A stretch of 64,000 bases of DNA from JAJEFO01 sp965209045 (GCA_965209045.1 CBDBPW010000001.1:1178001-1242000), one strand, 5' to 3'; positions 25,732-35,138 are shown, counted from the first letter of the stretch. Notes: generated by a model from the sequence alone, not told the origin. Made by a program: numbers and translations.

Positions 25732-26477
25732 GTCACGACCTCGACTGCGTCGCCCGCAGCGACTTCGCCACCATGAATCACTTCGGCGTAGACACCGAAT
25801 TCCTGGTGGCCAAGCGCCTGAAGCGCGCCAAGCGTGTCCACGTCACGGCGTCCCGTGTCGGGGTTGGCCATCGTTGCCTTGCATCGCGTGATCTCGCATT
25901 GCACCCGCAGCACGGCTTCGCCGACCTGAATGTCCTTGCCGACCCAGCTCTTCTCCTCCCAGGGGGTCAGGCCCTCGATCCAGAAGTTGCCACGCCAGCG
26001 GTGGATCGACAGGTTCTGTCCCAGCCTTTGCGACAAATCATGGTTCGACGCCAACGAATTGATCGAGATCCAGGGGTCTGGCGCATCCGTGAGTTGCGCG
26101 TCCAAGGCGCGATGGAGTCCTGTAGGTTGGGGCAGGTCTTGAGGCCAGATAGGCGAAAGCCAGTCAAGAAGGGGGGGCGTGTCAGCTGCCGAATCGGGAC
26201 AGATCGAGATCTCGCCAGCTGCGGGATGGACGAGCGTCAGACGTTCCAGCGATTCATCCCAAGCGCAGGTGGCGGCCATCAGTTTCGCCTCTGTCACGCC
26301 ACGCAGGAAGTTCGCCTTTGGAGCCCAGCCCCGGTCCAGCTTCGAACGCTCATGGGCCACTGCCCAGACCCGGTCCATCGGGAGCCACTGGCTACACGTC
26401 AGGATGGTGCGTTCCAGTTCTTCTCGTCCGATCGCCTTCAGCGGATGTCGGATGATGCGGTCCAGCGTTGCGTTCAT
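25728..26477 (-). CDS. MOSC-domain molybdenum cofactor-binding protein
   Basis: A 249-residue protein with a MOSC N-terminal barrel (TLDRIIRHPLKAIGREELER) and a MOSC domain (about 120-245) containing NFWIEGLTPWEEKSWVGKDI and the conserved cysteine region VQCEITRCKATMANPDTG. MOSC proteins bind sulfurated molybdenum cofactor, and some reduce hydroxylamines or amidoximes. The substrate is unknown. It sits between yidC and engB with four-base ATGA overlaps at both ends, an order typical of Rhodobacterales. Confidence 0.88.
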   Translation of the reverse strand: MNATLDRIIRHPLKAIGREELERTILTCSQWLPMDRVWAVAHERSKLDRGWAPKANFLRGVTEAKLMAATCAWDESLERLTLVHPAAGEISICPDSAADTPPLLDWLSPIWPQDLPQPTGLHRALDAQLTDAPDPWISINSLASNHDLSQRLGQNLSIHRWRGNFWIEGLTPWEEKSWVGKDIQVGEAVLRVQCEITRCKATMANPDTGRRDVDTLGALQALGHQEFGVYAEVIHGGEVAAGDAVEVVT

Positions 26478-28474
26478 CGCTTCTTGCGGGACTTCTTCCT
26501 GCCGGAGCGTTTTCGGGCTGGCTTGTTCGCAGGTTTTGCCGACGGCTGATCCGTTGGTTCACCTGCTACCGATTCCGCTTTCGATGCATCGTCGCTCTTG
26601 GTCTTGGCAGCTTCTTCCGGCTTTGTCGTTCCGCGGATGTTGCCCCAGATGTCTGGCCGGTATCCGTGCCCCCTCATGATGATGTACTGCTGGGCAAAGG
26701 TGATCACGTTGTTGGCGATCCAGTAGATCACAAGCCCGCTCGCGAAGCTGCCCAGCATGAACATGAAGATCCAGGGCATCCACGCGAAGATCATCTGTTG
26801 CGTCGGATCCGTCGGGGCCGGGTTCAGCTTCTGCTGCATCCACATGGAGACACCGAGAATGATCGGCAGAATGCCGATGAAAATCAGGCTGAGAATGGTG
26901 TCGGGTCCAGGCGCCGGAAACGGGAGGAGGCCGAACAGGTTCATGATGGACGTCGGATCGGGGGCGGACAGGTCCTGGAACGGTCCGAACCACGGGGCAT
27001 GGCGAAGCTCAATTGTGACAAAGATCACCTTGTAGAGCGAGAAGAAGATCGGAATCTGCAGGAGGATCGGCAGGCATCCGGCGGCCGGATTGACCTTTTC
27101 CTTCTTGTAGAGTGCCATCATTTCCTGCTGCAGCTTCTGGCGGTCGTCGCCGGCACGTTCCTTCAGGACCTGCATCTCGGGCTGGAGTTCCTTCATTCGG
27201 GCCATCGAGACGTATGACTTTCGCGCCAACGGGAAGAGCAGTGCCTTGATCAGCAGGGTCAGGCAGATGATTGCCCAGCCCGTGTTGCCGATCACGGCAT
27301 TGAGCTCGTGCAGGGCGAAAAAGATGGGCTTGGTCAGGAAATAGAACCAGCCCCAGTCGATGGAATCGATGAAGCCCTCGACCTGCGCGTCGCCGCCGAA
27401 GCCCATGAAATAGGCAATCGAGTCGTTGAAGCCCTCGATTCTGCGACCGGCTTCGTAATCGCGGATCGTGTCCCATTCCTTCGCGCCGGCGAAGAGGCGG
27501 GTCGTTGCGCTCGCGGAGCCGTCCGGCGGGACCGTCACCGTCGGCATTCGGGCTGCGGTGCGATAGACGTCCGTGGCGGGCATGTATTGGACGACGCTGG
27601 TGAAGGGTTTCCCCTGCTCCGGGATCAGCGCTGTCATCCAATAGTGATCCGTGAAGCCCACCCAGCCGCTGGACTCGACCTGGACAACGTCCGCGCTGGA
27701 CCCCCAGCGGTCATCGTAGGACAGGTCCGGCATGTCGGAGTAGTCGATTTCGTCAAGCTGGCCGTCGTTTCGCCGGATCGCTCCCTCGTGGAGAATGAAG
27801 AAGCCAGAGAGGTCCTGTGGTTCGCCATGGCGTGCGACAAGGCCGTACGGGGCAAGGCGGACGGGCTGGTTGGTCGGATTCTCGACCGTCTGCGTCACGG
27901 TGAACAGAAAGCGGTCGTCAATCTCGATCTGGCGGCGAAAGACCAAGCCTGAAGGGCTATTCCAGCGAAGGGCCAAAGGTGTCCCGGGCGCAAGTGTCGT
28001 CCCGCTTTCCACCGTCCATATCGTGCCGGTTTCCGGCACGTCGTCGGCGCCGAGTGTGCCGCCGGGGGTCCATCCGAACACTGCATAGTACGGGTTCTCG
28101 GAGCCGACGGGAGAAAACAGGGTGACCTCCTCGGCGGAGGGATCCAGGGTGACGTGGTAGTGGTGGAGCGAAAGCTGGTCGATGCGGCCGCCGGCCAGCG
28201 AGACTGAGCCTTGGACGTTTGGCGTCTGGATCGGCACGCGGTCGGCTTCGGGTGACGCGGCCGTGGAGTCCTGCGGTCCAGCGGCCGTGGCCTCAGTGCC
28301 GGTTGCGGCGGACGGAATCGTTGCCTGGCTGTCTTCGGCGGTTCTGGTCGAGGTGTCCGTCGACTGGGAACCAGGAGCTTCGACCGGCTCCGGCGCGAAA
28401 TAGATCATCCACACGACCAGTACAAGGGAACTCAGCACCATCGCGAGGATCAAGTTCTTGTTCTGATCGTCCAT
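26474..28474 (-). CDS. yidC: membrane protein insertase YidC/Oxa1
   Basis: A 666-residue insertase. It has an N-terminal TM anchor (ILAMVLSSLVLVVWMIYFAP), a low-complexity Ser/Thr/Ala linker (about 35-75), a periplasmic beta-sandwich domain (80-350), and the conserved Oxa1 core with NTGWAIICLTLLIKALLFPL and MMALYKKEKVNPAAGCLPIL. The C-terminus is rich in lysine and arginine (KPARKRSGRKKSRKKR), suited to ribosome binding. YidC inserts small membrane proteins alone or with SecY. It belongs to the rpmH-rnpA-yidD block. Confidence 0.97.
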   Translation of the reverse strand: MDDQNKNLILAMVLSSLVLVVWMIYFAPEPVEAPGSQSTDTSTRTAEDSQATIPSAATGTEATAAGPQDSTAASPEADRVPIQTPNVQGSVSLAGGRIDQLSLHHYHVTLDPSAEEVTLFSPVGSENPYYAVFGWTPGGTLGADDVPETGTIWTVESGTTLAPGTPLALRWNSPSGLVFRRQIEIDDRFLFTVTQTVENPTNQPVRLAPYGLVARHGEPQDLSGFFILHEGAIRRNDGQLDEIDYSDMPDLSYDDRWGSSADVVQVESSGWVGFTDHYWMTALIPEQGKPFTSVVQYMPATDVYRTAARMPTVTVPPDGSASATTRLFAGAKEWDTIRDYEAGRRIEGFNDSIAYFMGFGGDAQVEGFIDSIDWGWFYFLTKPIFFALHELNAVIGNTGWAIICLTLLIKALLFPLARKSYVSMARMKELQPEMQVLKERAGDDRQKLQQEMMALYKKEKVNPAAGCLPILLQIPIFFSLYKVIFVTIELRHAPWFGPFQDLSAPDPTSIMNLFGLLPFPAPGPDTILSLIFIGILPIILGVSMWMQQKLNPAPTDPTQQMIFAWMPWIFMFMLGSFASGLVIYWIANNVITFAQQYIIMRGHGYRPDIWGNIRGTTKPEEAAKTKSDDASKAESVAGEPTDQPSAKPANKPARKRSGRKKSRKKR

Positions 28475-29073
28475 CGTCGATTCCGGAGTTTCCTAAACCG
28501 CGCCCGTGGTTCAATAGCCCGGTGACCAAAAGGTCAAGGCGTTTCGGTGCCGGACCCGGTTGATGATGCCTTCAGGGAAGCCGGCAATCCGTTTGGACCA
28601 CCGCAGGAACACGGCATCACGATTTGGCTGGCTGTCCGGGCGCGAGGGCGATTCCCGTCAAGGCGCCGCTCGCCGTCGTCTTGCTGGTCCATAGACAGTT
28701 CCGGGCGGACTAAGGGTGTGGTGGCAACCGAAGGCACGAACGCAAGCAGCCCATCCAAACTGGACCTTGTTTCCCGGCTGCCCTTGTGCGGTCGCGCAAT
28801 CCGGAAGTGCCGCGTCGTAAGGGACGGGTGTCATGGCAGTTCAAGGACAGTTTCGCCAAGACGTCGATCAAGGGTGGAATTGGCGGCGTGTTCGACACCG
28901 CGTTGAATGGCCTTGGCAGGCTGGCCGATTGCGGAAAGTTCCGGTTGCCTTGATGTCACGGGTCCAGCTTGAAGCGCTCAGGTCGTTTGGCGAACCCCGC
29001 GAATCGCTCGGGTGGGAGCAGAATCGCCCGTCGGCGAGGCCAGGCCAGAGACGGCAGGTTTCGACAGATTGCT
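28475..29073. other. 600-base stretch between ttcA and yidC without a clear gene
   Basis: No frame here gives a recognisable protein. A short open stretch on the + strand (about 28714-28890) encodes VSWQFKDSFAKTSIKGGIGG followed by VFDTALNGLGRLADCGKF, which looks protein-like but has no start codon or family I can name, and may be the tail of a lost gene. The bases next to 28475 should contain the yidC upstream region. Base usage does not stand out. Confidence 0.45.
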
Positions 29074-29952
29074 TCAACGCGATTGGAGCGCCGAGAATCC
29101 ATGGCGATCGACGCCTTTCGTGTCGTCGGGCTTGCTGGCAAGTCCCGCGAAATCGAAGAGCCGAGGATCGAGAAGGTGCGACGGCCGCGCGTTCATCAAC
29201 GCGCGGAACATGACCTGCCGCCGACCGGGCGCGTTCCTTTCCCACTCATCCAGGATCGCCTTGACCTGCTGGCGCTGCAGGCCGTCCTGGCTGCCGCACA
29301 GGTCGCAGGGAATGATGGGGTAGTTCATCGCTGCGGCAAAGCGCGCGCAGTCAGCCTCCGCCACATGGGCAAGCGGGCGACAAACAAGCAGGTCGCCTTC
29401 CTCGTTCAGGAGCTTCGCCGGCATCGTCGCTAGCCGGCCACCATGGAAGAGGTTCATGAAGAAGGTCTCGAGAATGTCGTCCCGGTGGTGGCCGAGCACG
29501 ATTGCCGAGCACCCCTCTTCACGGGCAATGCGATAGAGATGTCCCCGCCTCAGCCGCGAGCAGAGTGCGCAGTAGGTCTTGTTGGCCGGGACCTTCTCGG
29601 TGACGATGGAATAGGTGTCCCGGGTCTCGATCCTGTGAGGGATCTGCATGCGGTCGAGGAATTCCGGCAGCACGGTTGACGGGAAGCCCGGCTGTCCTTG
29701 ATCCAGGTTGCAGGCAAGCATGTCCACTGGAAGGAGTCCGCGCCACTTGAGTTCATGCAGCGCGGCGAGGAGCGTGTAGCTGTCCTTGCCGCCCGAGAGG
29801 CAGACCAGCCAGCGCGTGCCGCGTTCGATCATGCCATATTGCTCGATTGCCATGCGCACGTTGCGGACGATGCGCTTTCGGAGCTTCCGGAACTCGGTCG
29901 TCGAAGGCGCTCCCTGAAAGAGCGGATGGATGTCGTCGGCCTCGTCAAGCAT
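29074..29952 (-). CDS. ttcA: tRNA 2-thiocytidine synthetase TtcA
   Basis: A 292-residue PP-loop ATPase that thiolates C32 of certain tRNAs. The PP-loop CLSGGKDSYT is at residues 51-60, and the Fe-S/catalytic CxxC is CALC (128-131). A further cysteine pair, PCDLCGSQDGLQR, follows near 217-221. The length fits the family (about 290). It lies 52 bases downstream of the PLD-ATPase gene in the minus-strand block, and some of its transcription may now read through from that cassette. Confidence 0.95.
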   Translation of the reverse strand: MLDEADDIHPLFQGAPSTTEFRKLRKRIVRNVRMAIEQYGMIERGTRWLVCLSGGKDSYTLLAALHELKWRGLLPVDMLACNLDQGQPGFPSTVLPEFLDRMQIPHRIETRDTYSIVTEKVPANKTYCALCSRLRRGHLYRIAREEGCSAIVLGHHRDDILETFFMNLFHGGRLATMPAKLLNEEGDLLVCRPLAHVAEADCARFAAAMNYPIIPCDLCGSQDGLQRQQVKAILDEWERNAPGRRQVMFRALMNARPSHLLDPRLFDFAGLASKPDDTKGVDRHGFSALQSR

Positions 29953-30004
29953 GGTGCGGAAATACTGAATTCAGGATTGCAGGACAAGGGACGGCACCGG
30001 CCAG

Positions 30005-32043
30005 CTACCTCACGGACCGCAACCGAAACGGGAATCGCCGGCGTGGCTGCTCGAGTCTTGCACTCAGGAAATTCTCGACCGCCTTGACGTCGAGCACGAA
30101 CTCGGCCGCGCGGCTCTCGTGCTCGTGCAGCATGTAGGTCGGGAGATCCCGCCACTCGAAGTCGGGATGTCCGAAACTGTTGGTCCCGACCCGGATCCAG
30201 ACCTTGCCTCCCTCGGCAAACCAGCCCTCGCTGTCGGTTGCCGGGCGGGAAGCCTGGCGCCTCGCCGGATCGAGAAGGCTGCGCAACTGCTCGCGCAGGG
30301 CATCGTACCGCGTGGACGCATACTCCTGCCAGGTCACCGGGCCTGCCCATGCAGGATCATGGCCACACTCGCCCAGGATGCCTGACAGGATTTCCGACGA
30401 CAGCCGCAGCCAGTCTCCCCCGTCCGCGTCGATGCGGTCCAGCACCATGCGCAGGTAGCGACGATAGAGATGCGTGGTGGGCTCGATCGTGGCCAGCCGG
30501 TCGGCCATGGCGATGCGGCCGTCCTCGTCTTCGCTGGGAAGCGAGGCGGAGCTGTAGATCAGGAGGCACCGCTTCGCGACTTCGTCCGGGAATGCGCCGA
30601 CCCGGGCATTCATCGACACCACCATGCATGGGGTCTCGTCGTGTGGCGGCAAGGTCTCGTCCTTGATGAATTCCGGCGCATGGTCCCGAAAACGGCGCCA
30701 GCCGATATCGTCGAAGAAGGCGGGCATGCGCCGGTATGACGCGTCGATCTCGCGCAGCAGCAAGCCCGTCATCGGCGTCCTGACAGCGTTCGGGAAGTCG
30801 TCCGCAAACATGAACTTTCCGACGATGTCCACGAGTTGCGTCTTGCCGGAGTTGGACTTGCCATAGATGATCCCGACCCTGGGATAGCGGATGACGTCCC
30901 GGTCCTCGAGCGCTGCCAGGCGACGCAGCGTGCATATGAGCGGCGAGAAGAACATCCAGCACAGGAAGACGAAATAGTCCTTTTGCAATTTCCCGACGTC
31001 GCCGCGAAAGGCCTCGCGGTAGGTTTCCCAGAAGGTCACCAGCGCGTCGGCGTCTTGGCTCACCTGCCCGTCCTCGCTGTCGAGAGTCCAGTCACCGTTG
31101 CAGACGGTGGCTTGCCGCCTGTCCAGGTCAAGGGAGAAGGTCGGGTGGATGGCGGCCTGCCCCCTGGTCTGGCGCCGGATCATCCCGGAGAACCGCTTGC
31201 GTATCGAGTCGTCCAGCCTGAGCTTCATCCTGTCGGTCTTCGGCTTTTCCTTGCGCAGTGCCGGCAGCACCAGGTCGTAAATCCTCTCCAGCCGACGCCC
31301 GCGCTCGACCGCCTCCTCGGCCTCTGCCGGTTTCGCGACCTGAATCACCTGCAGCCCGCGGTCGGGCGCCAGCACCGGCGCTTCGACCGGTGACATGCCC
31401 TCTGCCGGGTCGCGCCGGTCTTCGGCGAGCTTCGCGAGCGGGAGCTCGGCGGATGCATGATCCCGGACGCGTCGATACTGGTCTTCGAAATGGTCCCAAG
31501 CGAGATCGTCGCTGAACCGCATGAGCACCTCGTGCTGGTCGCCGAGCAAGGCCGAAGTCGAGAAGTTGGCTGAGCCGGTCAGCACTGAACGGCCTCCATC
31601 CGGCCCATCTGAGAGCAGGAAGATTTTCGCATGCGAACATGTCCCTCGACCACCCACACACGCAATCTGCCGCTCCGAATGCGCCCGAGAATCTCTTCCC
31701 TGCGCAACTCGGAAATGCCCTGAAGCGCCCTGCAAACGTCCTCCATCGCGACCGTCTGAAGCGCGATGAGCGCGGCCATGTCGTTCACGGTTCGCGAATG
31801 GCCCATCACCAACTCGACGCTTGCCTCTTCGAACCGTTCGAGCAGCGAGGCGAGCATCGGAACGCTCGCCGAGTAGGTGAGGATCCGAATGCACCGGTAC
31901 CGCGCGAACTCCTCGAGATCGAAGTGGCGCACGCCCAGCGCCCGGGCATCGAGCACCTGCGTCGGCGCCCACGCGGCGTCCGACCCGAACAGCTCGGGAG
32001 CGTCAGTGTCCCCGGTGTCTCGCATGCTCGCGTATTTCGACAT
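30005..32043 (-). pseudogene. PLD (HKD) nuclease-P-loop ATPase fusion, frameshifted
   Basis: Two frames together make one protein of about 679 residues. From ATG at 32043 (MSKYASMRDTGDTDAPELFG) the first 136 residues have the PLD-like beginning (ALGVRHFDLEEFARYRCIRI, then LRVWVVEGHV). The second half of the fold, HAKIFLLSDGPDGGR plus LTGSANFSTSALLGDQHE, continues in another frame, with the switch at about 31635. A single missing base there would restore VEGHV-SHAK. The rest is an ATPase with Walker A GKSNSGKT (restored residues about 395-402), Walker B AFFDDI (about 442-447) and a motif VVSMNARVGAFPDEVAKRCL resembling SF3-helicase or AAA+ sensor regions. It follows an HNH nuclease gene by 40 bases. 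Anti-phage defence is an inference. The ATPase part could still be made from an internal start. Confidence 0.75.
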
Positions 32044-32083
32044 CTGGCTTGTCCTCAATTGGCTTGTGGATCCGAAGAGCGTT

Positions 32084-32773
32084 TCAGCCGTCCATGAGCA
32101 TCCGTTCGAGTCCGTCCCAAGATGTTCGGGCTGCCGGGCGCAAACGCGGATCGCTGAGGCCAAGTTCCTCAAGCATGCAGTCTCCCTTCCCGTAGTTGCA
32201 TGGTGCGCACGTCACCACGACGTTCTCGACGTCCGTTCGCCCGCCCCTGCTGTGCGGGACAACATGATCGAATTGCATCCACATCAACTGGAATGCGGCA
32301 TGCTGCTCGGCATTCCTGTTGCTGGGGCCCCAGATCCTGAGATCGGGATACGCGGCCTGCAACGCCTTCGGTATGGCGTTTCGGATCACCGGAACGCCGC
32401 AGTAGACGCAATGGCGACCCCAGCGTGCCACGATTGCGTGCTCGTCAGAGCGGTTCGGCTTGCGTTTCCTGTCAAGGTCCCCTTCGGCGGGTTCGGGCAA
32501 GCCAGGAACGGAACGCCACCGGATGTACATTGGCTGGTCAGGGTTCGCCGCCCTCGACCCCCAAAGGGATTCCGTGAAGGCCCTTATGTCCTCCCTGTCG
32601 GTCTGCAGGACCAGGCGCACGGCTTCGCTTCGGTTGCCGGCCATGTGATGCGCGACGGCACGGTCGAGCAGCATCGCTGCCTCGAATGTCTCGGGAATGG
32701 GTTTCCGCAAGCACTCTCGTGGTGCCCAGAACGCGCCATCGCCTTCGTCTTGCTGCATGGGATCAGCTCTCAT
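32084..32773 (-). CDS. HNH endonuclease of a putative defence cassette
   Basis: A 229-residue protein with an HNH zinc-finger nuclease domain in its second half: CVYC (122-125), then QFDHVVPHSRGG (168-179) with H170 and H174, N184, and TCAPCNYGKGD (188-198) supplying the second cysteine pair and the final asparagine. The first 110 residues match nothing I know and may recognise a partner or DNA. A second methionine (residue 6) could be the start. It is the upstream gene of a pair with the PLD-ATPase. The organisation recalls Septu (PtuB HNH with an ATPase), but the partner here is not an ABC-type ATPase. Confidence 0.8.
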   Translation of the reverse strand: MRADPMQQDEGDGAFWAPRECLRKPIPETFEAAMLLDRAVAHHMAGNRSEAVRLVLQTDREDIRAFTESLWGSRAANPDQPMYIRWRSVPGLPEPAEGDLDRKRKPNRSDEHAIVARWGRHCVYCGVPVIRNAIPKALQAAYPDLRIWGPSNRNAEQHAAFQLMWMQFDHVVPHSRGGRTDVENVVVTCAPCNYGKGDCMLEELGLSDPRLRPAARTSWDGLERMLMDG

Positions 32774-32921
32774 GCTGAATTTGCATTGCCGCTTATGGCG
32801 TGTCGTTTCAGACCGTCAAGGCCTGTGCCTTTCCGCTGCGGTGCTGGAAAACCGCTGGATCCGGTCCGCTGCCGCTCGCCGGATTCGACTGTTCCGATGC
32901 GTGAATTCCGGCTGGGCGAAA

Positions 32922-33146
32922 CTACGGGTCGGGCACGTTGTCGACACCGGTTCCTCCCCATGGATGACATCGGAGAATGCGCTTGAGTGCCATCCAGCCG
33001 CCCTTGACGCCGCCGTGTCGTTCAAGCGCTTCCAGTGCGTATGCCGAGCATGTGGGCTGAAAGCGGCAATGATGCCCGATCCACGGGCTGAGAGTCAGCC
33101 GGTATGCCCGGACGAGCAGGGCCAGGATCCAGGCAAGCGGACTCAC
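32922..33146 (-). CDS. yidD: membrane protein insertion efficiency factor YidD
   Basis: A 74-residue protein of the DUF37/YidD family. YRLTLSPWIGHHCRFQPTCS (residues 15-34) followed by AYALEALERHGGVKG and RCHPWGGTGVDNVP is diagnostic. YidD is a small membrane-associated protein that aids YidC-dependent insertion. Its ATG overlaps the rnpA stop by four bases (ATGA). The HNH-PLD cassette now separates it from ttcA and yidC. Confidence 0.96.
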   Translation of the reverse strand: MSPLAWILALLVRAYRLTLSPWIGHHCRFQPTCSAYALEALERHGGVKGGWMALKRILRCHPWGGTGVDNVPDP

Positions 33147-33490
33147 TTATGGACCTCCGCCAGGGCATGTCTCAGGTCTTCGAGCATTGCAGCGAAATCG
33201 CGGCTGGCCGTTTCTTGGCGACGCCCGATCAGGACGTAGTCGAAGCCGTTCCGGCCATGTTCGGGCAGTACCAGGCGCGCCACTTCACGAAGCCGTCTCT
33301 TGGCAAGGTTGCGGGCTACGGCATTTCCCACTTTCTTCGAGCAGGTGATTCCAACGCGAATGCTTTCAGGCTCGTCCTCGCCGCGGTTTCGGATCTGGAG
33401 CACGAATCCGGGCGTGCTGCGACGCATGCTGGCCGCGGCCTTGAGGTAGTCTGCGCGTTTCCTGAGCGCGATGAGTCCGTTGGTCTGCAT
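33143..33490 (-). CDS. rnpA: ribonuclease P protein component
   Basis: A 115-residue basic protein that assists the RNase P RNA in 5' maturation of tRNA. LRKRADYLKAAASMRRSTPG and the RNR-type signature NAVARNLAKRRLREVARLVL are present, followed by FDYVLIGRRQETASRDF. I start at the ATG giving MQTNGLIALRKRADYL; a frame beginning 37 codons earlier reads rpmH-proximal DNA and is unlikely, although no strong ribosome binding site marks the chosen start. It is coupled to yidD. Confidence 0.92.
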   Translation of the reverse strand: MQTNGLIALRKRADYLKAAASMRRSTPGFVLQIRNRGEDEPESIRVGITCSKKVGNAVARNLAKRRLREVARLVLPEHGRNGFDYVLIGRRQETASRDFAAMLEDLRHALAEVHK

Positions 33491-33613
33491 GATGACCGGA
33501 AGTGTAAGCCCGAATGGCCAGCATCGGAAGATCGCTTCCCAACCGATAGTCTGCTCAAGGGCTGAACGTGTGCGGGAACGGGCTCGCAGGAGACCTCGCA
33601 AGCAAGAAGTCGA

Positions 33614-33751
33614 TCAGGCGCTCAGCTTTTTCCGGCCGCGTCGGCGGCGGGCATTCACGATCCTGCGACCGGCCTTGGTTGCCATGCGAGCACGAAATCC
33701 GTGGCGCCTCTTGCGGACCGTGTTCGACGGCTGGAAAGTGCGTTTGGACAT
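33614..33751 (-). CDS. rpmH: 50S ribosomal protein L34
   Basis: A 45-residue, highly basic protein, MSKRTFQPSNTVRKRRHGFR followed by ARMATKAGRRIVNARRRRGR and KKLSA. This is the full bacterial L34 sequence pattern. The start was taken from the family; a longer frame is not supported. It heads the minus-strand block rpmH-rnpA-yidD. In many bacteria this lies near the origin, but no dnaA gene or DnaA-box cluster is seen here. Confidence 0.97.
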   Translation of the reverse strand: MSKRTFQPSNTVRKRRHGFRARMATKAGRRIVNARRRRGRKKLSA

Positions 33752-34004
33752 CTGAGCTCTCCAATTCGGCCGCGAAATCGGGCCTGCATGTTCCACGGCC
33801 CGGCCAATAGGCAGATCATTTCGCCATGTCAACGTCCTAGTGATGATTCCATCGCGGAAGTCGGCAATGCAAGTTCAGGCCGCAGGCCGGTTGCAGGAGC
33901 GCTCCTTTCCGCTCTTTCTCGATGCACCTGACGCGCGCCTCTAGTCGCCTCACCCGCACGATTGCCTGATGCGCACAATTCCACGTGACGCGATCCAGCC
34001 ATCC

Positions 34005-34682
34005 TCAGGCCGCATCGTCGTTGGCGTCGCGCCGAGCTTCAGCCGCGAGCACACGGCGAACCGCATTGCAAGGAAGCCACCGGCCAGCCGTCATTGCGCG
34101 GCGAGCGCCCCAACGGCACAATCCATCGCCGAACATGGCCCGTATCGTGCCGATGGTCATGAACAAGCGGTCCGGCCGGTCTTTGAGGCTCTGGAATCCG
34201 AGGCGGCGGCAGAATTCCATGCGGCGCGCGAAGGCCTCGTCCCCGCCGTCATCGATCACATCGAGCATGACCAGCCTGATCCCCGCTTCGCTCGAGACAT
34301 TCCGGACGCGGCTGAGCGCATCGATTGCGAGATCAGACCCGAGTCCCTTGCCCTGCCAGCTCCGGTCGACGGCTTTCATCGAGAGGTACAAGGCAGGAAT
34401 GGTGCCGGAGTTGGGCGCCCGCCGGGGCTGGTCTGCACCGAGGCTCTTGGTCGCGACCGCATGGGCATTCAGCGCGTGGTAGCAGAGGACCTAAGGTGAA
34501 TCCTGCGCGACGGCGACAAGTGCCCGCGTGCAGTCGTCTTTTTGTTGCTTTCGCGCACTGAGCGGCAGAAAGTTGTCGAGACGGTCCGTTCCGCAAGAAA
34601 ACCCCGACCGGTCATGCCGGCCGGGGTCGAACAGCTTGATGACAATTCCGGAGGCGGATTCGCGGTCCCCGTCACCCGGCAT
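34005..34682 (-). pseudogene. tacT: GNAT acetyltransferase toxin (TacT-type) with an in-frame amber stop
   Basis: From ATG at 34682 the frame reads IKLFDPGRHDRSGFSCGTDR then LDNFLPLSARKQQKDDCTRA, the N-terminus of TacT/AtaT-type toxins. TAG follows at codon 64 (34493-34491). The same frame then continues with VLCYHALNAHAVATK and the acetyl-CoA loop WQGKGLGSDLAIDALSRV, through FARRMEFCRRLGFQSL. Without the stop it would be a complete toxin of about 200 residues or more. These toxins acetylate aminoacyl-tRNA. The usual GYY position reads CYH, so other mutations may be present. It overlaps the antitoxin end by 11 bases. Confidence 0.75.
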
Positions 34683-34983
34683 TGGATATGCGGGAGCGGT
34701 AACCACGAACCGCATCCCGGGCCGCCATTGTCGGCGGCGGCGGATTGTCGAGCGCCTCCACCAGCGCCAGCCAGCCCCGCTTCGACAGCACCGTGGTCTG
34801 ATGTTCACGCAGAACCCGCTCAGCCTCCCGTGCCGCGGACACCCTGACGAATGTCGTCAGCCTCACGCCCGTCAGTTCGGCCGCGCGTGACATGCGCTCC
34901 TTGTCGCTCGGCCTCACTCGCATTTCCAGGTTGTCGGTAGCCTTCTCGTCCGAAGGCGCTTCGACATTGCTGAAGTTCAACAC
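34672..34983 (-). CDS. tacA: DUF1778 (TacA-type) antitoxin
   Basis: A 103-residue protein from a GTG preceded by GGGAGGAAA. The N-terminal ribbon-helix-helix reads DNLEMRVRPSDKERMSRAAE then LTGVRLTTFVRVSAAREAER. The C-terminal tail (TTVLSKRGWLALVEALDNPP then PPTMAARDAVRGYRS) is the toxin-neutralising part. DUF1778 proteins repress their own operon and block the GNAT toxin encoded next to them. The toxin partner is interrupted here, so the antitoxin is a solo survivor. Confidence 0.88.
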   Translation of the reverse strand: MLNFSNVEAPSDEKATDNLEMRVRPSDKERMSRAAELTGVRLTTFVRVSAAREAERVLREHQTTVLSKRGWLALVEALDNPPPPTMAARDAVRGYRSRISNAG

Positions 34984-35138
34984 GGCACTTTCCTCCCGTT
35001 TGTCCCGACAATGCAGGTTCAACCCTGCTATGGGTCAATCATGACCTGCGCCGGAAAGGAATGACGGCCTTGACGGCAAACGTCTCATCACGAATGCGGC
35101 ATGGAAATCTGCCCGGAGTGATGATTAAAGGGACTGAC

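Noticed and set aside
31640..31972. N-terminal 110 residues of the minus-strand frame starting at 31972
   Set aside because: Arginine-rich out-of-frame sequence; the true N-terminal part of this gene is in the neighbouring frame starting at 32043.
33614..33960. Possible replication origin beside rpmH
   Set aside because: No dnaA gene and no cluster of DnaA-box-like sequences was found around rpmH.
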